A stretch of 64,000 nucleotides of DNA from Streptomyces sp. V4I2 (GTDB lineage: Bacteria; Actinomycetota; Actinomycetes; Streptomycetales; Streptomycetaceae): contig NZ_JAUSZM010000003.1 of assembly GCF_030817655.1 (NCBI RefSeq), positions 10,540,001 to 10,604,000 on the forward strand, given 5' to 3'. The notes under the pieces are model-generated. The model was not told the DNA's origin. It made no database searches and saw only the letters and a program-made list of their open reading frames with translations. Below are positions 42,357-51,058 of the stretch, in pieces. The translations under genes were made by a program, and so were the position numbers. Every line of letters begins with the position of its first letter. The stretch's first letter is position 1.

Positions 42357-43862
42357 TCAGACCGTCGTACGGTCCATCGGAAGAGTGAGGGACTCGGCAT
42401 CGGTGCCGCGCCCCGTCGTGAAGTACGGCGAGTGCCGGACGTACTTGGCCACGGCGGCCATGCCCAGGCCGGCGAGCACGATCGCGGCGGGCAGCGAGAA
42501 CATGAACCAGCCGTTGTCCGGGCTGAGTTCGAAGTGGTCGCTCATGGTCAGGTACGAGTATCCGAGGTAGCCGCCGAGGCCGAGCATGATCAGGCCGGAC
42601 ACGGCGGGCACGCCGACGGCGAGCAGCGCCTCCCGTGCACCTTCGTGACGTGCGGAGCGGAAGCGTACGGCGCAGGCGAGCGCGGTGAGGCCGTAATAGA
42701 GGGCGACGATCAGGCCGATGGCGTTGACGGCGGCCAGCAGCATCTCGCTCAACTTGGGAAGCGCGACGGCGAGCAGGGCGATCACGCTGGCGATGGACAT
42801 CACGACGACCGTGCCGGCGGCGGGGGTGCCGTAGCGGGGGTGGATCCGGGTCCACACCGGTCCCATCGTACGGTCGCGGCTCATGGCGAACAGGCCGCGT
42901 GCCGTGGGGATCAGAGTGGCCTGGACGGAGGCGACGGCGGAGAACATCAGCGCGACCAAGGGGAGGGTGGCCCAGGGTTCGGCGGCCAGTTTCTCGCCGA
43001 GGTACGGCAGGGCCTGGGGGCCGTTTCTGACGAGTTCGGCCAGGCTCATCTCCCGCTGGAAGGCGACCGAGGCGAAGAGGAACAGACCGAGCATCGCGAA
43101 GAGGGCGATGAGGCCTCCGCGGGCCGCGTCGCCCGGGCTCTTCGTCTCCTCGGTGACGCTGAAGGCCGCGTCCCAACCCCAGAAGAAGAAGACCGCGAGG
43201 ACCATGCCCTGGGCGAAGGTGGTGCCGCTGGAGATCTCGAAGGGGTTGAACCAGGACAGGGATATGGCGTGGTCACCGGTGATCAGGGCCCAGCCGCAGA
43301 AGGCCAGCAGCACGGCGTACTCGAAGATCAGGAGGGCGAACTGGAAGCGGGTGGCGGCCCGCACCCCGGTGACGGCCAGGGCGGTGAGGGCGAGGAGGAT
43401 CACCAGTCCGACCGCCGTGGTGACACCGGTGGACGTCGGATCGAGGGCGATGCCGGCGAGGCTGTGCAGGCCCGCCTTGTTGGCGAAGATCAGCACGACC
43501 GAGCCCATGATCGCGCTGGTGTAGGCGCAGAAGATGACCGACCCGACCAGGGTGACCCAGCCGGTCAGGAAGCCGGGCCAGGGACCGAGGGCCTTGCCGA
43601 CCCAGACGTAGCCGTTGCCGCAGTTCGGTTCCGAGCGGTTCAGGCGGGCGTAGGCGGTGGCGATGCCCAGGACCGGCAGGAAGGCCAGGAGCAGCAGTGC
43701 CGGGGCCTGGAGGCCCACGATGGTCGCGATCGTGCCCATGCCGATGGCGATGCTGGTGGTGGCCGCGGTGCTGGACGCGGCGATGGCTACGCCGTCGACG
43801 ACGCCGAGGGAACGGCGCAGAGCCGAGCCCGGCGCGGAGGACAGGGGCGGTGCGGACGACAT
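42357..43862 (-). CDS. APC-superfamily amino acid/amine permease
   Basis: 501 residues, about twelve membrane segments. The opening SLGVVDGVAIAASSTAATTS replaces the usual glycine-rich first helix; NCGNGYVWVGKALGPWPGFL and FFFWGWDAAFSVTEETKSPG are typical of APC transporters. GGAG before the start at 43862; an in-frame extension to 43931 runs toward the TetR promoter. It presumably imports the substrate of the co-transcribed amidohydrolase. Confidence 0.92.
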   Translation of the reverse strand: MSSAPPLSSAPGSALRRSLGVVDGVAIAASSTAATTSIAIGMGTIATIVGLQAPALLLLAFLPVLGIATAYARLNRSEPNCGNGYVWVGKALGPWPGFLTGWVTLVGSVIFCAYTSAIMGSVVLIFANKAGLHSLAGIALDPTSTGVTTAVGLVILLALTALAVTGVRAATRFQFALLIFEYAVLLAFCGWALITGDHAISLSWFNPFEISSGTTFAQGMVLAVFFFWGWDAAFSVTEETKSPGDAARGGLIALFAMLGLFLFASVAFQREMSLAELVRNGPQALPYLGEKLAAEPWATLPLVALMFSAVASVQATLIPTARGLFAMSRDRTMGPVWTRIHPRYGTPAAGTVVVMSIASVIALLAVALPKLSEMLLAAVNAIGLIVALYYGLTALACAVRFRSARHEGAREALLAVGVPAVSGLIMLGLGGYLGYSYLTMSDHFELSPDNGWFMFSLPAAIVLAGLGMAAVAKYVRHSPYFTTGRGTDAESLTLPMDRTTV

Positions 43863-43936
43863 GGAGGGCTCCTCGGGGACGGGAGACGGGGAAGAGCCGC
43901 GCGGTGAGGTGATGGAACCGCTGACGTCCACATTGG

Positions 43937-43951
43937 GTCAACCCTGTTGAC
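43937..43951. promoter_or_regulatory. Perfect palindrome GTCAAC-CCT-GTTGAC, probable TetR operator
   Basis: 15-bp inverted repeat midway between the divergent permease (start 43862) and TetR (start 44013) genes. Leftward, TTGACC in it can serve as a -35 box for the permease-amidohydrolase operon, so binding would block transcription. Confidence 0.7.
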
Positions 43952-44012
43952 GTAAGGCGCCGTGGGTCGTTCACTGTGCGTGCCTGGTCGACCTGGAGAG
44001 AGGAACCCTGTC

Positions 44013-44699
44013 ATGTCCACCCGTGTCCCGCAGGAGCGTCGACGTCGGCGGCCCACTCGCTCCGGGGTCCTGCTGTCCGAGGACCTGATCGTGGAGACCG
44101 CCCTGCGGCTGATCGGCGAGCACGGTCCCGAAGCGCTGAGTGTGCGCCGGCTCGGCGCGGCGCTGGGCTGCGATCCGAGCGCTCTCTACCGCTATTTCCA
44201 CGGCACCGACGACCTGGTGCTCGCCATCGCGGATCGGATTATCGGCGACGCGATGGCGGGGTTCGTCCCCGGGGCCGACTGGGTGGCCTCGTTGCGCGAG
44301 ATGGCCCTGCGGGTCCGCGCCGGGTACCTCGCCCATCCGCGGGCGGCGGCCATGGCGGCGCACCGGGTGACCGGGCGCAAGAGCGAGATCCAGGCGGTGG
44401 GGATCGGCCTGCTGCTGTCCGCGGGCTTCGAGCCGGCCGCCGCCGCACGGCTCTACCTGGCCTTCATCGACACCGTCCTCAGCCACGCGGCCACCGACGC
44501 GGCGTTCCAGGCGCTCCCGCTGCAGCAGCGCCAGGCCGACCACCGGGCGTGGCGGAACGTCTACCAGGACCTGGACCCGGTGGTGTATCCGGCGCTCACC
44601 GCAGTCCGCCCCGCGTTGCCCGGCATGGCGGACAGTTCCTTCGAGGAGGCGGTGGACCTCCTGCTGGAGGCACTGGCGGCCCGCGCCCCGACACGCTGA
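44013..44699 (+). CDS. TetR-family transcriptional regulator
   Basis: 228 residues. N-terminal HTH: IVETALRLIGEHGPEALSVR, RLGAALGCDPSALYRYFHGT; the C-terminal ligand domain resembles TetR_C (REMALRVRAGYLAHPRAAAM). GAGG upstream of ATG 44013. Divergent from the permease-amidohydrolase operon across a palindrome, so likely its repressor, with the imported compound or its product as ligand. Confidence 0.9.
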   Translation: MSTRVPQERRRRRPTRSGVLLSEDLIVETALRLIGEHGPEALSVRRLGAALGCDPSALYRYFHGTDDLVLAIADRIIGDAMAGFVPGADWVASLREMALRVRAGYLAHPRAAAMAAHRVTGRKSEIQAVGIGLLLSAGFEPAAAARLYLAFIDTVLSHAATDAAFQALPLQQRQADHRAWRNVYQDLDPVVYPALTAVRPALPGMADSSFEEAVDLLLEALAARAPTR

Positions 44700-45244
44700 G
44701 CGTCCACAATGCGTCGCCGCCGACCGCTGACGTGTCTGCGCCTGCGACAGGAACTTCGTCGCCGGGGATGAGTTTTCCGTACCTTCAGTGGGTCGGCGGT
44801 TGGCTGGAGAGGCTGGACGGTAGCAACGACAAGATCGTGGCGCAACGAGCGTTGGGTCACCGGGCTCCACCAGCGCCAGGCCAACGGCCTTCGCCTTGTT
44901 GGTGGGTCAATGCCGACTGATTCGCTGGTAGTGGGGCTGTGTGGGGGGTGGGTAGGCCACTCGTGCACGGCTGTCGACGGTTGAGCGGGAAACCGACCGC
45001 CGACCTGTCCCGCTCAACCGTGGGCACCGCAGGTCAGAAGCGCGCCCTGCCCATAGTTTTCTGGGACAGGACAACGTAGGGAACCTTGACCGGGCGCGAG
45101 TCGGTGACACCGAAGTGTGAGCGGTAGACGACATCGAGGGGCGTCAGGGGGGGTGAGCGCGCTGACAGCCCACGACTACGCGGCTGCCCGAGGCCGTGTT
45201 CCGCGGGATGGGTAGGTTTGGGGCACCGTCTAAGGAGATGCACG
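44700..45244. other. Intergenic with a long stem-loop and a gene remnant
   Basis: A 13-bp perfect inverted repeat (44978-44990 and 45008-45020, CGGTTGAGCGGGA) with a 17-nt loop could form a strong hairpin; no T run follows. A leftward frame ending at 45034 (TPLDVVYRSHFGVTDSRPVK, VPYVVLSQKTMGRARF) looks like a protein end without its beginning. Nothing else is recognisable. Confidence 0.4.
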
Positions 45245-46080
45245 ATGCCCGAGCGCCGCAGAGTCCTGTTCGTGACCGACCTCGCCTACCAGGCCCGGGG
45301 GCGACGCTACTGCGACGAGGACATCTTCCTGACCTCCCGACTGCGCGACGGCTTCGACATCGCCCTGTGCCACCCGCTGGATGCCGCCGCCCTGATGGAC
45401 GCCTTCGACGTGGTCGTGGTCTGCAACAGCGGGCCCGTGCTGCACTACCAGAAGGAGTACGACGCCTTCCGGGAGCAGGCCATGGTCCGTGGCATCCGGG
45501 TCTACACCCGATGTCCGGCCGGGGCGACATGGCCGGCGAGCAGTACCTGCTGGACCTGACCGCCGCCGGATACCCGGTCATCCCCACCATCGACCGGCCC
45601 GAGGACCTGCACCTGCTGCCCGAGGCCGGCCAGTACGCGGTCAAGCCGAAAGCGGGCGCGGACTCCATCGGCCTGACCTTCGTACCCCGAGAGCAGCCGA
45701 GCGACCTCGTCTACGGCGACATCCTGGTCCAGCCGCGCATCGACTTCCGCTACGAGGTGTCCTTCTACTACGTCGACGACACCTTCCAGTACGCCCTTCA
45801 CGCCCCCGACCCCGAGCGGCGCTGGGTCCTTGAGCCCTACGAGCCCACCGACGCCGACCTGGCCTTCGCCCGGCCCTTCATCGACTGGAACACCCTCGAC
45901 CACGGCATCCAGCGCGTGGACGCCTGCCGCACCCGGGAAGGCGAGCTGCTCCTCGTAGAGCTGGAGGACCTCAACCCGTACCTGTCCCTGGACCTGGTCT
46001 CCGACCGGACCCGTGACGCATTCGTGGAGAGCATGACGGCATCCCTCCACCGATTCCTGGACGCTCAGCCCCGCGCCTGA
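45245..46080 (+). pseudogene. ATP-grasp-like protein, single frameshift
   Basis: From ATG 45245 (AAGGAG upstream): RRVLFVTDLAYQARGRRYCD, LTSRLRDGFDIALCHPLDAA, up to GIRVYTR at about 45515. The next frame continues RGDMAGEQYLLDLTAAGYPV, IPTIDRPEDLHLLPEAGQYA, VKPKAGADSIGL, and VELEDLNPYLSLDLV near the end. KPKAGADS and the late acidic E.EDLNPY resemble ATP-grasp ligases (Lys for ATP, Glu/Asn for Mg). One base shift at about 45515-45522 breaks about 278 codons. Conserved in Streptomyces; the reaction is unknown. Confidence 0.7.
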
Positions 46081-46155
46081 GGTGGCATACGAGCCCTCAA
46101 GAGCGATCGCGACCCTGGGCAGACATGCCCCGACACGGGTCTAAGGCCTCCGGCG

Positions 46156-46297
46156 TCAGGCGGCGGCCGCCGTCGCGGCCGGTGTCCGCTGCCGTGCCGG
46201 CTTGCGGGTGAGGCGGCGGGTCATGAGGGTGATCGCCGCCCACGTGATCATGCATTCCGAGTGCTGGACGAGCCGCTCGTAGTCGCGTACTCAGGGC
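46156..46297 (-). pseudogene. IS5-type transposase, C-terminal scrap
   Basis: Leftward: YERLVQHSECMITWAAITLM, TRRLTRKPA then stop at about 46156, the common end of IS5-type transposases. Nothing upstream of it belongs to the same gene. Confidence 0.6.
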
Positions 46298-46363
46298 TCC
46301 TTGCAGAATGATCCTTTTGTACGGTGGAGATGTATGTGATCCCGTCTTGTGTGGGGTGTGACC

Positions 46364-46910
46364 ATGGCGCGGCGGAAGCCGGGGGAGGTCAGTGACGAGT
46401 TGTGGGCGGTCATCGAGCCGCTGTTGCCGCAGCATGAGCGTCGTTACAGGTATCCGGGCCGCAAGCGGATCGATGACCGCAAGACGCTCCAGGGCGTGTT
46501 GTTCGTCCTGTACACCGGTGTCCAGTGGGAGTTCCTGCCGCAGGAGTTGGGGTTCGGGTCCCACGTGCTGGCGGCGGCTTGCCGAGTGGCAGGAGGCCGG
46601 GGTGTGGGAGGAACTTCAGCGGGTGCTGCTGGACGGGTTGCGGGCGGCGGACCGCCTCGACTTCTCCCGCGCCACGATCGATGCGTCACACGTGCAGGCC
46701 AAGCGGGGGCGAAGCAGCCCAAAAGTAGGCTCGAGCCCGGTTGACCGCGCACGGCCGGGCTCGAAGCATCACGTCCTGACCGATGCCCGCGGTACTCCGC
46801 TGCGGGTGTCTCTGACCGGCGGTCACCGCAACGACGTCACCCAGCTCCTGCCCCTGATCGACACCTTGGGCCGGTGCGGGGCAAGCGGGGCCGGCCACGG
46901 CGCAAGCTGA
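46364..46910 (+). pseudogene. IS5-family transposase, frameshifted and truncated
   Basis: ARRKPGEVSDELWAVIEPLL, RIDDRKTLQGVLFVLYTGVQ, WEFLPQELGFGS in the first frame; from about 46570 the next frame gives LAEWQEAGVWEELQRVLLDG, FSRATIDASHVQAKRG (first catalytic Asp) and LTDARGTPLRVSLTGGHRND. It ends where IS4 sequence begins at about 46890. No second half. Confidence 0.75.
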
Positions 46911-47325
46911 CCGCGGCCCAGACGGGCGGCGGGATCGAGGTCGCAGAGCCGACTGCGAAGGCCCTGCGCGACCTGCGTCGCCGCGTCGGCTCCGAACCCA
47001 TGCGGCGCTTATTCGGGATCCTGGCCGGCCCGCTCGCCCGGCCGACGACTACCGGAGTGCGATTCGGGCCGTTCCGGATGGTTTCCTTCGACGGCTGCAG
47101 CTCGATCAAGATCCCCGACAGTGAGCGGAACGTCGAGTGGTTCGGCCCCGGCAGCCGCGGCGGCTACCCGATGCTGGAGCTGATGACCCTGGTGGAGACC
47201 GGCACCCGGGCCCTGATCGGCGCCGTGTTCGGCCCCACCAGCGACGGCGAGACCGCCTACGCAAGGCAGCTACTGCACCATCTGGGCCCCGACATGCTCG
47301 TCCTGTGGGACAAAGGCTTAACGCT
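46900..47325 (+). pseudogene. IS4-family transposase, N-terminal/middle part
   Basis: LTAAQTGGGIEVAEPTAKAL, VGSEPMRRLFGILAGPLARP, VRFGPFRMVSFDGCSSIKIP (first catalytic Asp), YPMLELMTLVETGTRALIGA, LLHHLGPDMLVLWDKG. The match stops at about 47320, where the opposite-strand IS4 piece begins. Confidence 0.75.
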
Positions 47326-47700
47326 TGGTAGACGGCGAGCAGGGACCACATCTCCTGCTCGATTCCTGTGGGGTCGCCTGAGCGCAGTACCCGGCCGTCC
47401 ATGAGCGTATGGCGCAGCGCGTAGTACGCCGACTCGTGCTCCCATCCTTGGTGGTAGAGGGTGACGAGCGTCGGAGCGGGGTAGCGGCGTGCGTCGGTCA
47501 GGGTCGTGACGAGCCGGTAGGAGCCGGTGAACGAGTCATCGCCGCAGTTCACGGTGATTTGCGCTTCCACGACACGCACCGGGATGGTGCCGATGACGGA
47601 CAGGTAGGAGCCGTCGTGGAGAGAGGTCAGGACCGGGGTGCGGCGGTTGGCGCGCAGTCGGCCCAGAAACTTGGCGCCAGTGCCGTCCACGGCAGCGAAG
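47310..47700 (-). pseudogene. IS4-family transposase, C-terminal part, inverted
   Basis: Leftward: AVDGTGAKFLGRLRANRRTP, DGSYLSVIGTIPVRVVEAQI, RRYPAPTLVTLYHQGWEHES, AYYALRHTLMDGRVLRSGDP, EQEMWSLLAVYQAL. YHQGWEHESAYY carries the catalytic Glu region (Y2R-like). It meets the forward IS4 piece head-to-tail-inverted at about 47316: an inversion inside one element or a join of two. Confidence 0.75.
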
Positions 47701-48098
47701 AAGGACGGCCGTCGTCTTGGCGTTCGGCATACCGGGAGATCGGGCTCCAAATGGACCCACCACCTCCGCCAACGTGCCGCCGACCAAGGTGACGTCAGTG
47801 CCCTGCTCCATCTGGCCGGGAGGCGGCACATGGCTGGGGACCGGGCGGGCGCCACCGGGCCAGGGTGCGGGCGACGGCCTGGGCGTGCTGACGCAGCGGG
47901 AGGTCCTGCTTGTCCCAGGTGGCGGCGACGTAGTTGAGGAGTCCGGCCGTTGCGCGCTCCGCATCCGGCAGATGGCAGGACCAACATGCAGGTCTCAGAC
48001 CCGCCTTGGGAGTAGCCGCAAGGTTTCGTACTGTTCCTTCCCGGGAGTTCAAGGGGCAGGGCGAGACGGAGATCGAGCACACGAGAACACCAAAGCGG
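47701..48098. other. Unassigned region after the IS4 piece
   Basis: Leftward frames contain protein-like text (LPDAERATAGLLNYVAATWD, KQDLPLRQHAQAVARTLARW at about 48040-47870) but without start, stop or known family. Probably another gene remnant. Confidence 0.3.
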
Positions 48099-49022
48099 TT
48101 ATGGCCGCTCTTCATCGCTTGGCTGTGTGGGTGATGGGCTGGCGTTTTCTGGGCCTTCGCCTTCACGGCTTGATGATCTTTGAGGTGCTGTGTTGGTCTG
48201 GCCTTCTGCAGGAGGCGGCGATGGTCTCTGTCGAGAATTATCCCTCATCACCTTGTACGCCATAGCCGTAGTTACCGCTGCCGATACAGCGGATATCGCG
48301 GACGATACGGCGTTCACAAAGTCAGTCGGCGTAGTGGTCCCGTAGCCGACGTTCGCGGGTGGAGGAAGAGTCAGTTCACCTCGGAGAATTAGTTCGAGGA
48401 GTGCGGTGAGGCGCTCGATCCCGTCAGGTGAGCAGCTCTCGATGATCTCCCAACGGGCTCCACTCACTACGAGGTTGACGAAACTCGGTTCAAGTTCTCC
48501 CTCTGTTTCGTCAACGTACGGGAGTGGACTATGGCCATGAAGCGGCCAAACCGAGAAAGACCACAACCACTCCCGCGGGGTAGCAGGATCATTGTGGCCC
48601 TGCAGGCTGGAGAGCGTAAGAGTGAGAAAGCGTGCTCTCATGGGCTCATCCGGATCAACCGCGCTGGTCCAGGGGACACCTTCTGAGCTGATCGACGTAA
48701 ACGTGACACAGTATTTGACGGAGGAGCCACTCTGTAGAATTTTTGGCCCGGCCGCTACTGTAGCGCCCTTGACGCAGAGACTCTTCGAAACTTTCTCAAC
48801 CGTAGCGAGCGAGGGGGGCGAGGCTCCCTCCGCCAGGGTGTCCCTCGCTGCCTGTGTCAGGGCTGGTTCGATGACATACTCGCCGGGACGGAATCCCGTG
48901 AGCTGATGAACCTCGCTTAACGTGCCTGCAACCATTTCTGCGGCAGATTCAATGACCTTCGGTGAAATGAAGGCTTGATGGCGGTAGATTTTGAAGCCGA
49001 AAGCTTGGAAAGCGTTGGGCAC
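48099..49022 (-). CDS. Hypothetical protein, atypical composition
   Basis: 307 residues from GTG 49022 with a weak GGGAAG site. No family recognised. The first 200 residues look globular and mixed (FGFKIYRHQAFISPKVIESA, WLWSFSVWPLHGHSPLPYVD, FVNLVVSGARWEIIESCSPD). A stretch FVNAVSSAISAVSAAVTTAM (about 240-259) could lie along or in a membrane; the tail is Pro/Ser/Glu-rich and disordered. Codon use is visibly less GC-rich than in neighbours, suggesting recent acquisition. It sits between IS4 debris and a toxin-antitoxin pair. Confidence 0.6.
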   Translation of the reverse strand: MPNAFQAFGFKIYRHQAFISPKVIESAAEMVAGTLSEVHQLTGFRPGEYVIEPALTQAARDTLAEGASPPSLATVEKVSKSLCVKGATVAAGPKILQSGSSVKYCVTFTSISSEGVPWTSAVDPDEPMRARFLTLTLSSLQGHNDPATPREWLWSFSVWPLHGHSPLPYVDETEGELEPSFVNLVVSGARWEIIESCSPDGIERLTALLELILRGELTLPPPANVGYGTTTPTDFVNAVSSAISAVSAAVTTAMAYKVMRDNSRQRPSPPPAEGQTNTAPQRSSSREGEGPENASPSPTQPSDEERP

Positions 49023-49116
49023 TCTACAGTCTTCCCGTCCGATATCTGGTGAGTAGGAGGCTCAGGCGCCCAGCCGGGCGCCTGAGCTCGTAGATGCCAC
49101 CCCAGGCGCCAGGTGT

Positions 49117-49380
49117 TCAAGCCTCCACGTACGCGACGATGATCACGGTGCGCAGCGCGGTCAGGAAGTAGATGACGCGGACGTCGTCGATGTCGTCGGT
49201 GTACTCGCGTAGCTCGGGGTCGGAGAGGGGGATCGGGCTGCCGAGGTCGGGGGCGACGGACAGCGCGGTCAGCGCGCGGTCCAGGGCGTGGATCTCGGCC
49301 TCTTGGGTGATGGCTTCGATCTGCTTGGCGGCGGCGTCGGAGAAGAAGATCCGCGCGCGGCCGCGGGCGTGCTTGGCCAT
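49117..49380 (-). CDS. RelE/ParE-type toxin
   Basis: 87 residues: ARIFFSDAAAKQIEAITQEA, EIHALDRALTALSVAPDLGS, REYTDDIDDVRVIYFLTALR, TVIIVAYVEA follow the helix-helix-four-strand pattern of RelE/ParE toxins, which cut mRNA at the ribosome or block gyrase. The start shares one base with the antitoxin stop (TGATG), as usual for such pairs. Confidence 0.75.
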   Translation of the reverse strand: MAKHARGRARIFFSDAAAKQIEAITQEAEIHALDRALTALSVAPDLGSPIPLSDPELREYTDDIDDVRVIYFLTALRTVIIVAYVEA

Positions 49381-49625
49381 CAGGCGACGTGGCCCCGCTG
49401 GGTGTGCAGCTGAGCGAGCTTGGCCTCGCGCAGTTCCTCCCAGGGCACGCAGTCCTCGATGGCGGGCAGGCCGTTGGCGGCGAGGTCCTCCAGGACGGCG
49501 GCGACCTGGTCGGCCTGCTCACGCTTGCGGGCCGCGTACGCGCGCAGCGCCTGCGCACCCTCGGGTGTCAGCGGCTCGCGTCCCGGGGCCAGCTGCCCCT
49601 GCTCGTGTTCGGTGTGCTCACTCAT
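49380..49625 (-). CDS. Antitoxin partner of the RelE/ParE-type toxin
   Basis: 81 residues, start MSEHTEHEQGQ with GGAG upstream. A hydrophilic N-terminus is followed by LTPEGAQALRAYAARKREQA and DQVAAVLEDLAANGLPAIED, mainly helical. The gene order antitoxin-toxin and the one-base overlap identify it; the sequence has no familiar DNA-binding motif. Confidence 0.65.
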   Translation of the reverse strand: MSEHTEHEQGQLAPGREPLTPEGAQALRAYAARKREQADQVAAVLEDLAANGLPAIEDCVPWEELREAKLAQLHTQRGHVA

Positions 49626-49731
49626 CGCGCGACTCCTGCTTCGCTGTTGGGATTCACGGTAGCGCCCGTCGGGGCTGGGCACTGCGTCTCGACGAAAGCC
49701 CGGGCCCCGAGGGGGCCTGGCCGCTGGGGGT

Positions 49732-50166
49732 TCACTGGCGCTCGAACCGGGATTTCGGGTGGCCGTAGTCGGTGGCTTTCATGTGGGCGCAGACGGGCTC
49801 GCCCTGCGTGAAGGCCGCGCCGGTCTCACGGGCGAGGACCGGGAAGAACTGCTGGGCGTCGGGTGACTGGCCGGTCGTCGTCCAGTGGAAGTCCTCAGCG
49901 CCCCGCATGGCACGCAGCACGAGGCGCCGGCCCAGGCCCTGGCGCTGCCAGTGCTCCGCGATGGAGATTTTTGCGATGTGGCCGCGGCGGCACGGCGAGC
50001 AGATGTGCCAGGACAGCACGGCCGCGTCCCAGCCCGTCCGGTCGCACACGCGCAGGACCTGGTAGTCGGCCTCGCGCACCGCCGGGTAGTACAGCCACAG
50101 CTGCTGTCGGAAAAGGCTCCGGAGCAGGATCCTTTTCCATTGCCGGTCCGTTAATCCCTCAGGCAT
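49732..50166 (-). CDS. GNAT-like acetyltransferase domain protein
   Basis: 144 residues. HIAKISIAEHWQRQGLGRRL, VLRAM fits GNAT motif A (Q/R-x-x-G-x-G/A acetyl-CoA loop, here RQGLGR). The strand before it, VLRVCDRTGWDAAVLSWHIC, includes a CSPC pair. A small single-domain N-acetyltransferase of unknown substrate, starting at ATG 50166. Confidence 0.65.
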   Translation of the reverse strand: MPEGLTDRQWKRILLRSLFRQQLWLYYPAVREADYQVLRVCDRTGWDAAVLSWHICSPCRRGHIAKISIAEHWQRQGLGRRLVLRAMRGAEDFHWTTTGQSPDAQQFFPVLARETGAAFTQGEPVCAHMKATDYGHPKSRFERQ

Positions 50167-50245
50167 TCTCGTGTGCTCCTAACGAGACGTGGAAATGGTC
50201 GATATCGGTGATGGCGGCATGGATGCTCGCCGCAAAGGCTCCGAG

Positions 50246-50434
50246 TCAGTAGTCGAGATCCAGGTAGTCAATGTCGTTGATGGCCACGTCCGACAGCCCC
50301 ATGGCGCGGATACCGCCGTCCTGGAAATAGACGTCCTTAAGCCCTTCGGCGATGATCTGACGCATCTGCTGGTCGCTCGCGCCCATGTCGCGGGCGTCGA
50401 ACAGGCGCTGCGCGTACTCCGGGGGGAGGTGCAC
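50246..50434 (-). pseudogene. Small conserved-looking protein, 5' end replaced by pyrE start
   Basis: HLPPEYAQRLFDARDMGASD, QQMRQIIAEGLKDVYFQDGG, LSDVAINDIDYLDLDY: helical then acidic, protein-like, ending at 50246. A GTG at 50434 can start it, but exactly there the sequence upstream turns into the first 16 codons of pyrE, so its native N-terminus is probably lost. Confidence 0.45.
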
Positions 50435-50481
50435 AGATGGGAAGCAGCATGGATACGGCGAGCAAGATCAGAGTGAGTCAC
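50434..50481 (-). pseudogene. pyrE: First 16 codons of pyrE
   Basis: GTG at 50481, then THSDLARRIHAASHL. Forty bases of it (50436-50475) are identical to 10078-10117 within the pyrE-like gene at 9597. Here the start codon is kept and the body is missing; there the body is kept and the start is missing. Confidence 0.75.
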
Positions 50482-50573
50482 AGGCAGCCAGTCTCCCAGC
50501 AACCCCTCCCAGCCAAGACACCGGCTCTCTCCACGACACCGTGAACACGAAGCCGACACCGTGAACACCAAGA

Positions 50574-50600
50574 ACCCCTGTGGCCTGCGGCCGCAGGGGT
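50574..50600. terminator. Hairpin resembling a Rho-independent terminator
   Basis: ACCCCTG...CAGGGGT stem (50574-50580, 50594-50600) around a GC-rich loop containing GCGGCCGC, with CATTTC after it. Suited to end transcription of the leftward gene at 50686-51000 or readthrough from either side. Confidence 0.5.
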
Positions 50601-50685
50601 CATTTCACGCCCGCACGTCATCAACGACAGTGACGCCGTCATGCTCATCCAGCGCGTCGCGCAACATGTTTCCACCGCTCGTTTC

Positions 50686-51000
50686 TCATGTCGTGTGGTG
50701 CAGCCAGCGCTGCAGGGTGGCGTTGATGCTGGCGGGCAGGGCGCTGAGCTGGTCGATGGCGTCGCGGTCCTCGGGCCACGGTGGGATGCCGGCGGCGGTC
50801 AGTGCGGCGTGCAGGTCCAGACGGCGCTGGTCGCGCGGGTCGATGAGGATGCTGAGGCGCTCGGTGGGGTTGGGCGGGGGCAGAAGGTAATCGCCGTCTC
50901 GTCCGGGAGTGACCGGGGCGGGCCAGGCGGCGTTGGCCGGATCGGCCGCGTAGGGGTCGACGAAGGCTCGGGGCGTGCGGTGGTCCAATTCGATGGTCAC
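50686..51000 (-). CDS. Hypothetical protein
   Basis: 104 residues from GTG 51000, with GAGGAG 6 nt upstream; this start beats ATG 51036. TIELDHRTPRAFVDPYAADP, RDGDYLLPPPNPTERLSILI, LDLHAALTAAGIPPWPEDRD, AIDQLSALPASINATLQRWL. No known family. It diverges from the HEPN-like gene and precedes a terminator-like hairpin. Confidence 0.6.
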   Translation of the reverse strand: MTIELDHRTPRAFVDPYAADPANAAWPAPVTPGRDGDYLLPPPNPTERLSILIDPRDQRRLDLHAALTAAGIPPWPEDRDAIDQLSALPASINATLQRWLHHTT

Positions 51001-51058
51001 GGCGGTCTCCTCACCGGCAGCGGATGCGATGTGCAAGGGGAGAGCGGTTGTCGGTCCG

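Noticed and set aside
38763..43907. Long antisense frames (up to about 830 codons) opposite the IclR gene, amidohydrolase and permease
   Set aside because: They mirror GC-rich third positions of the real genes, have no ribosome sites and match nothing.
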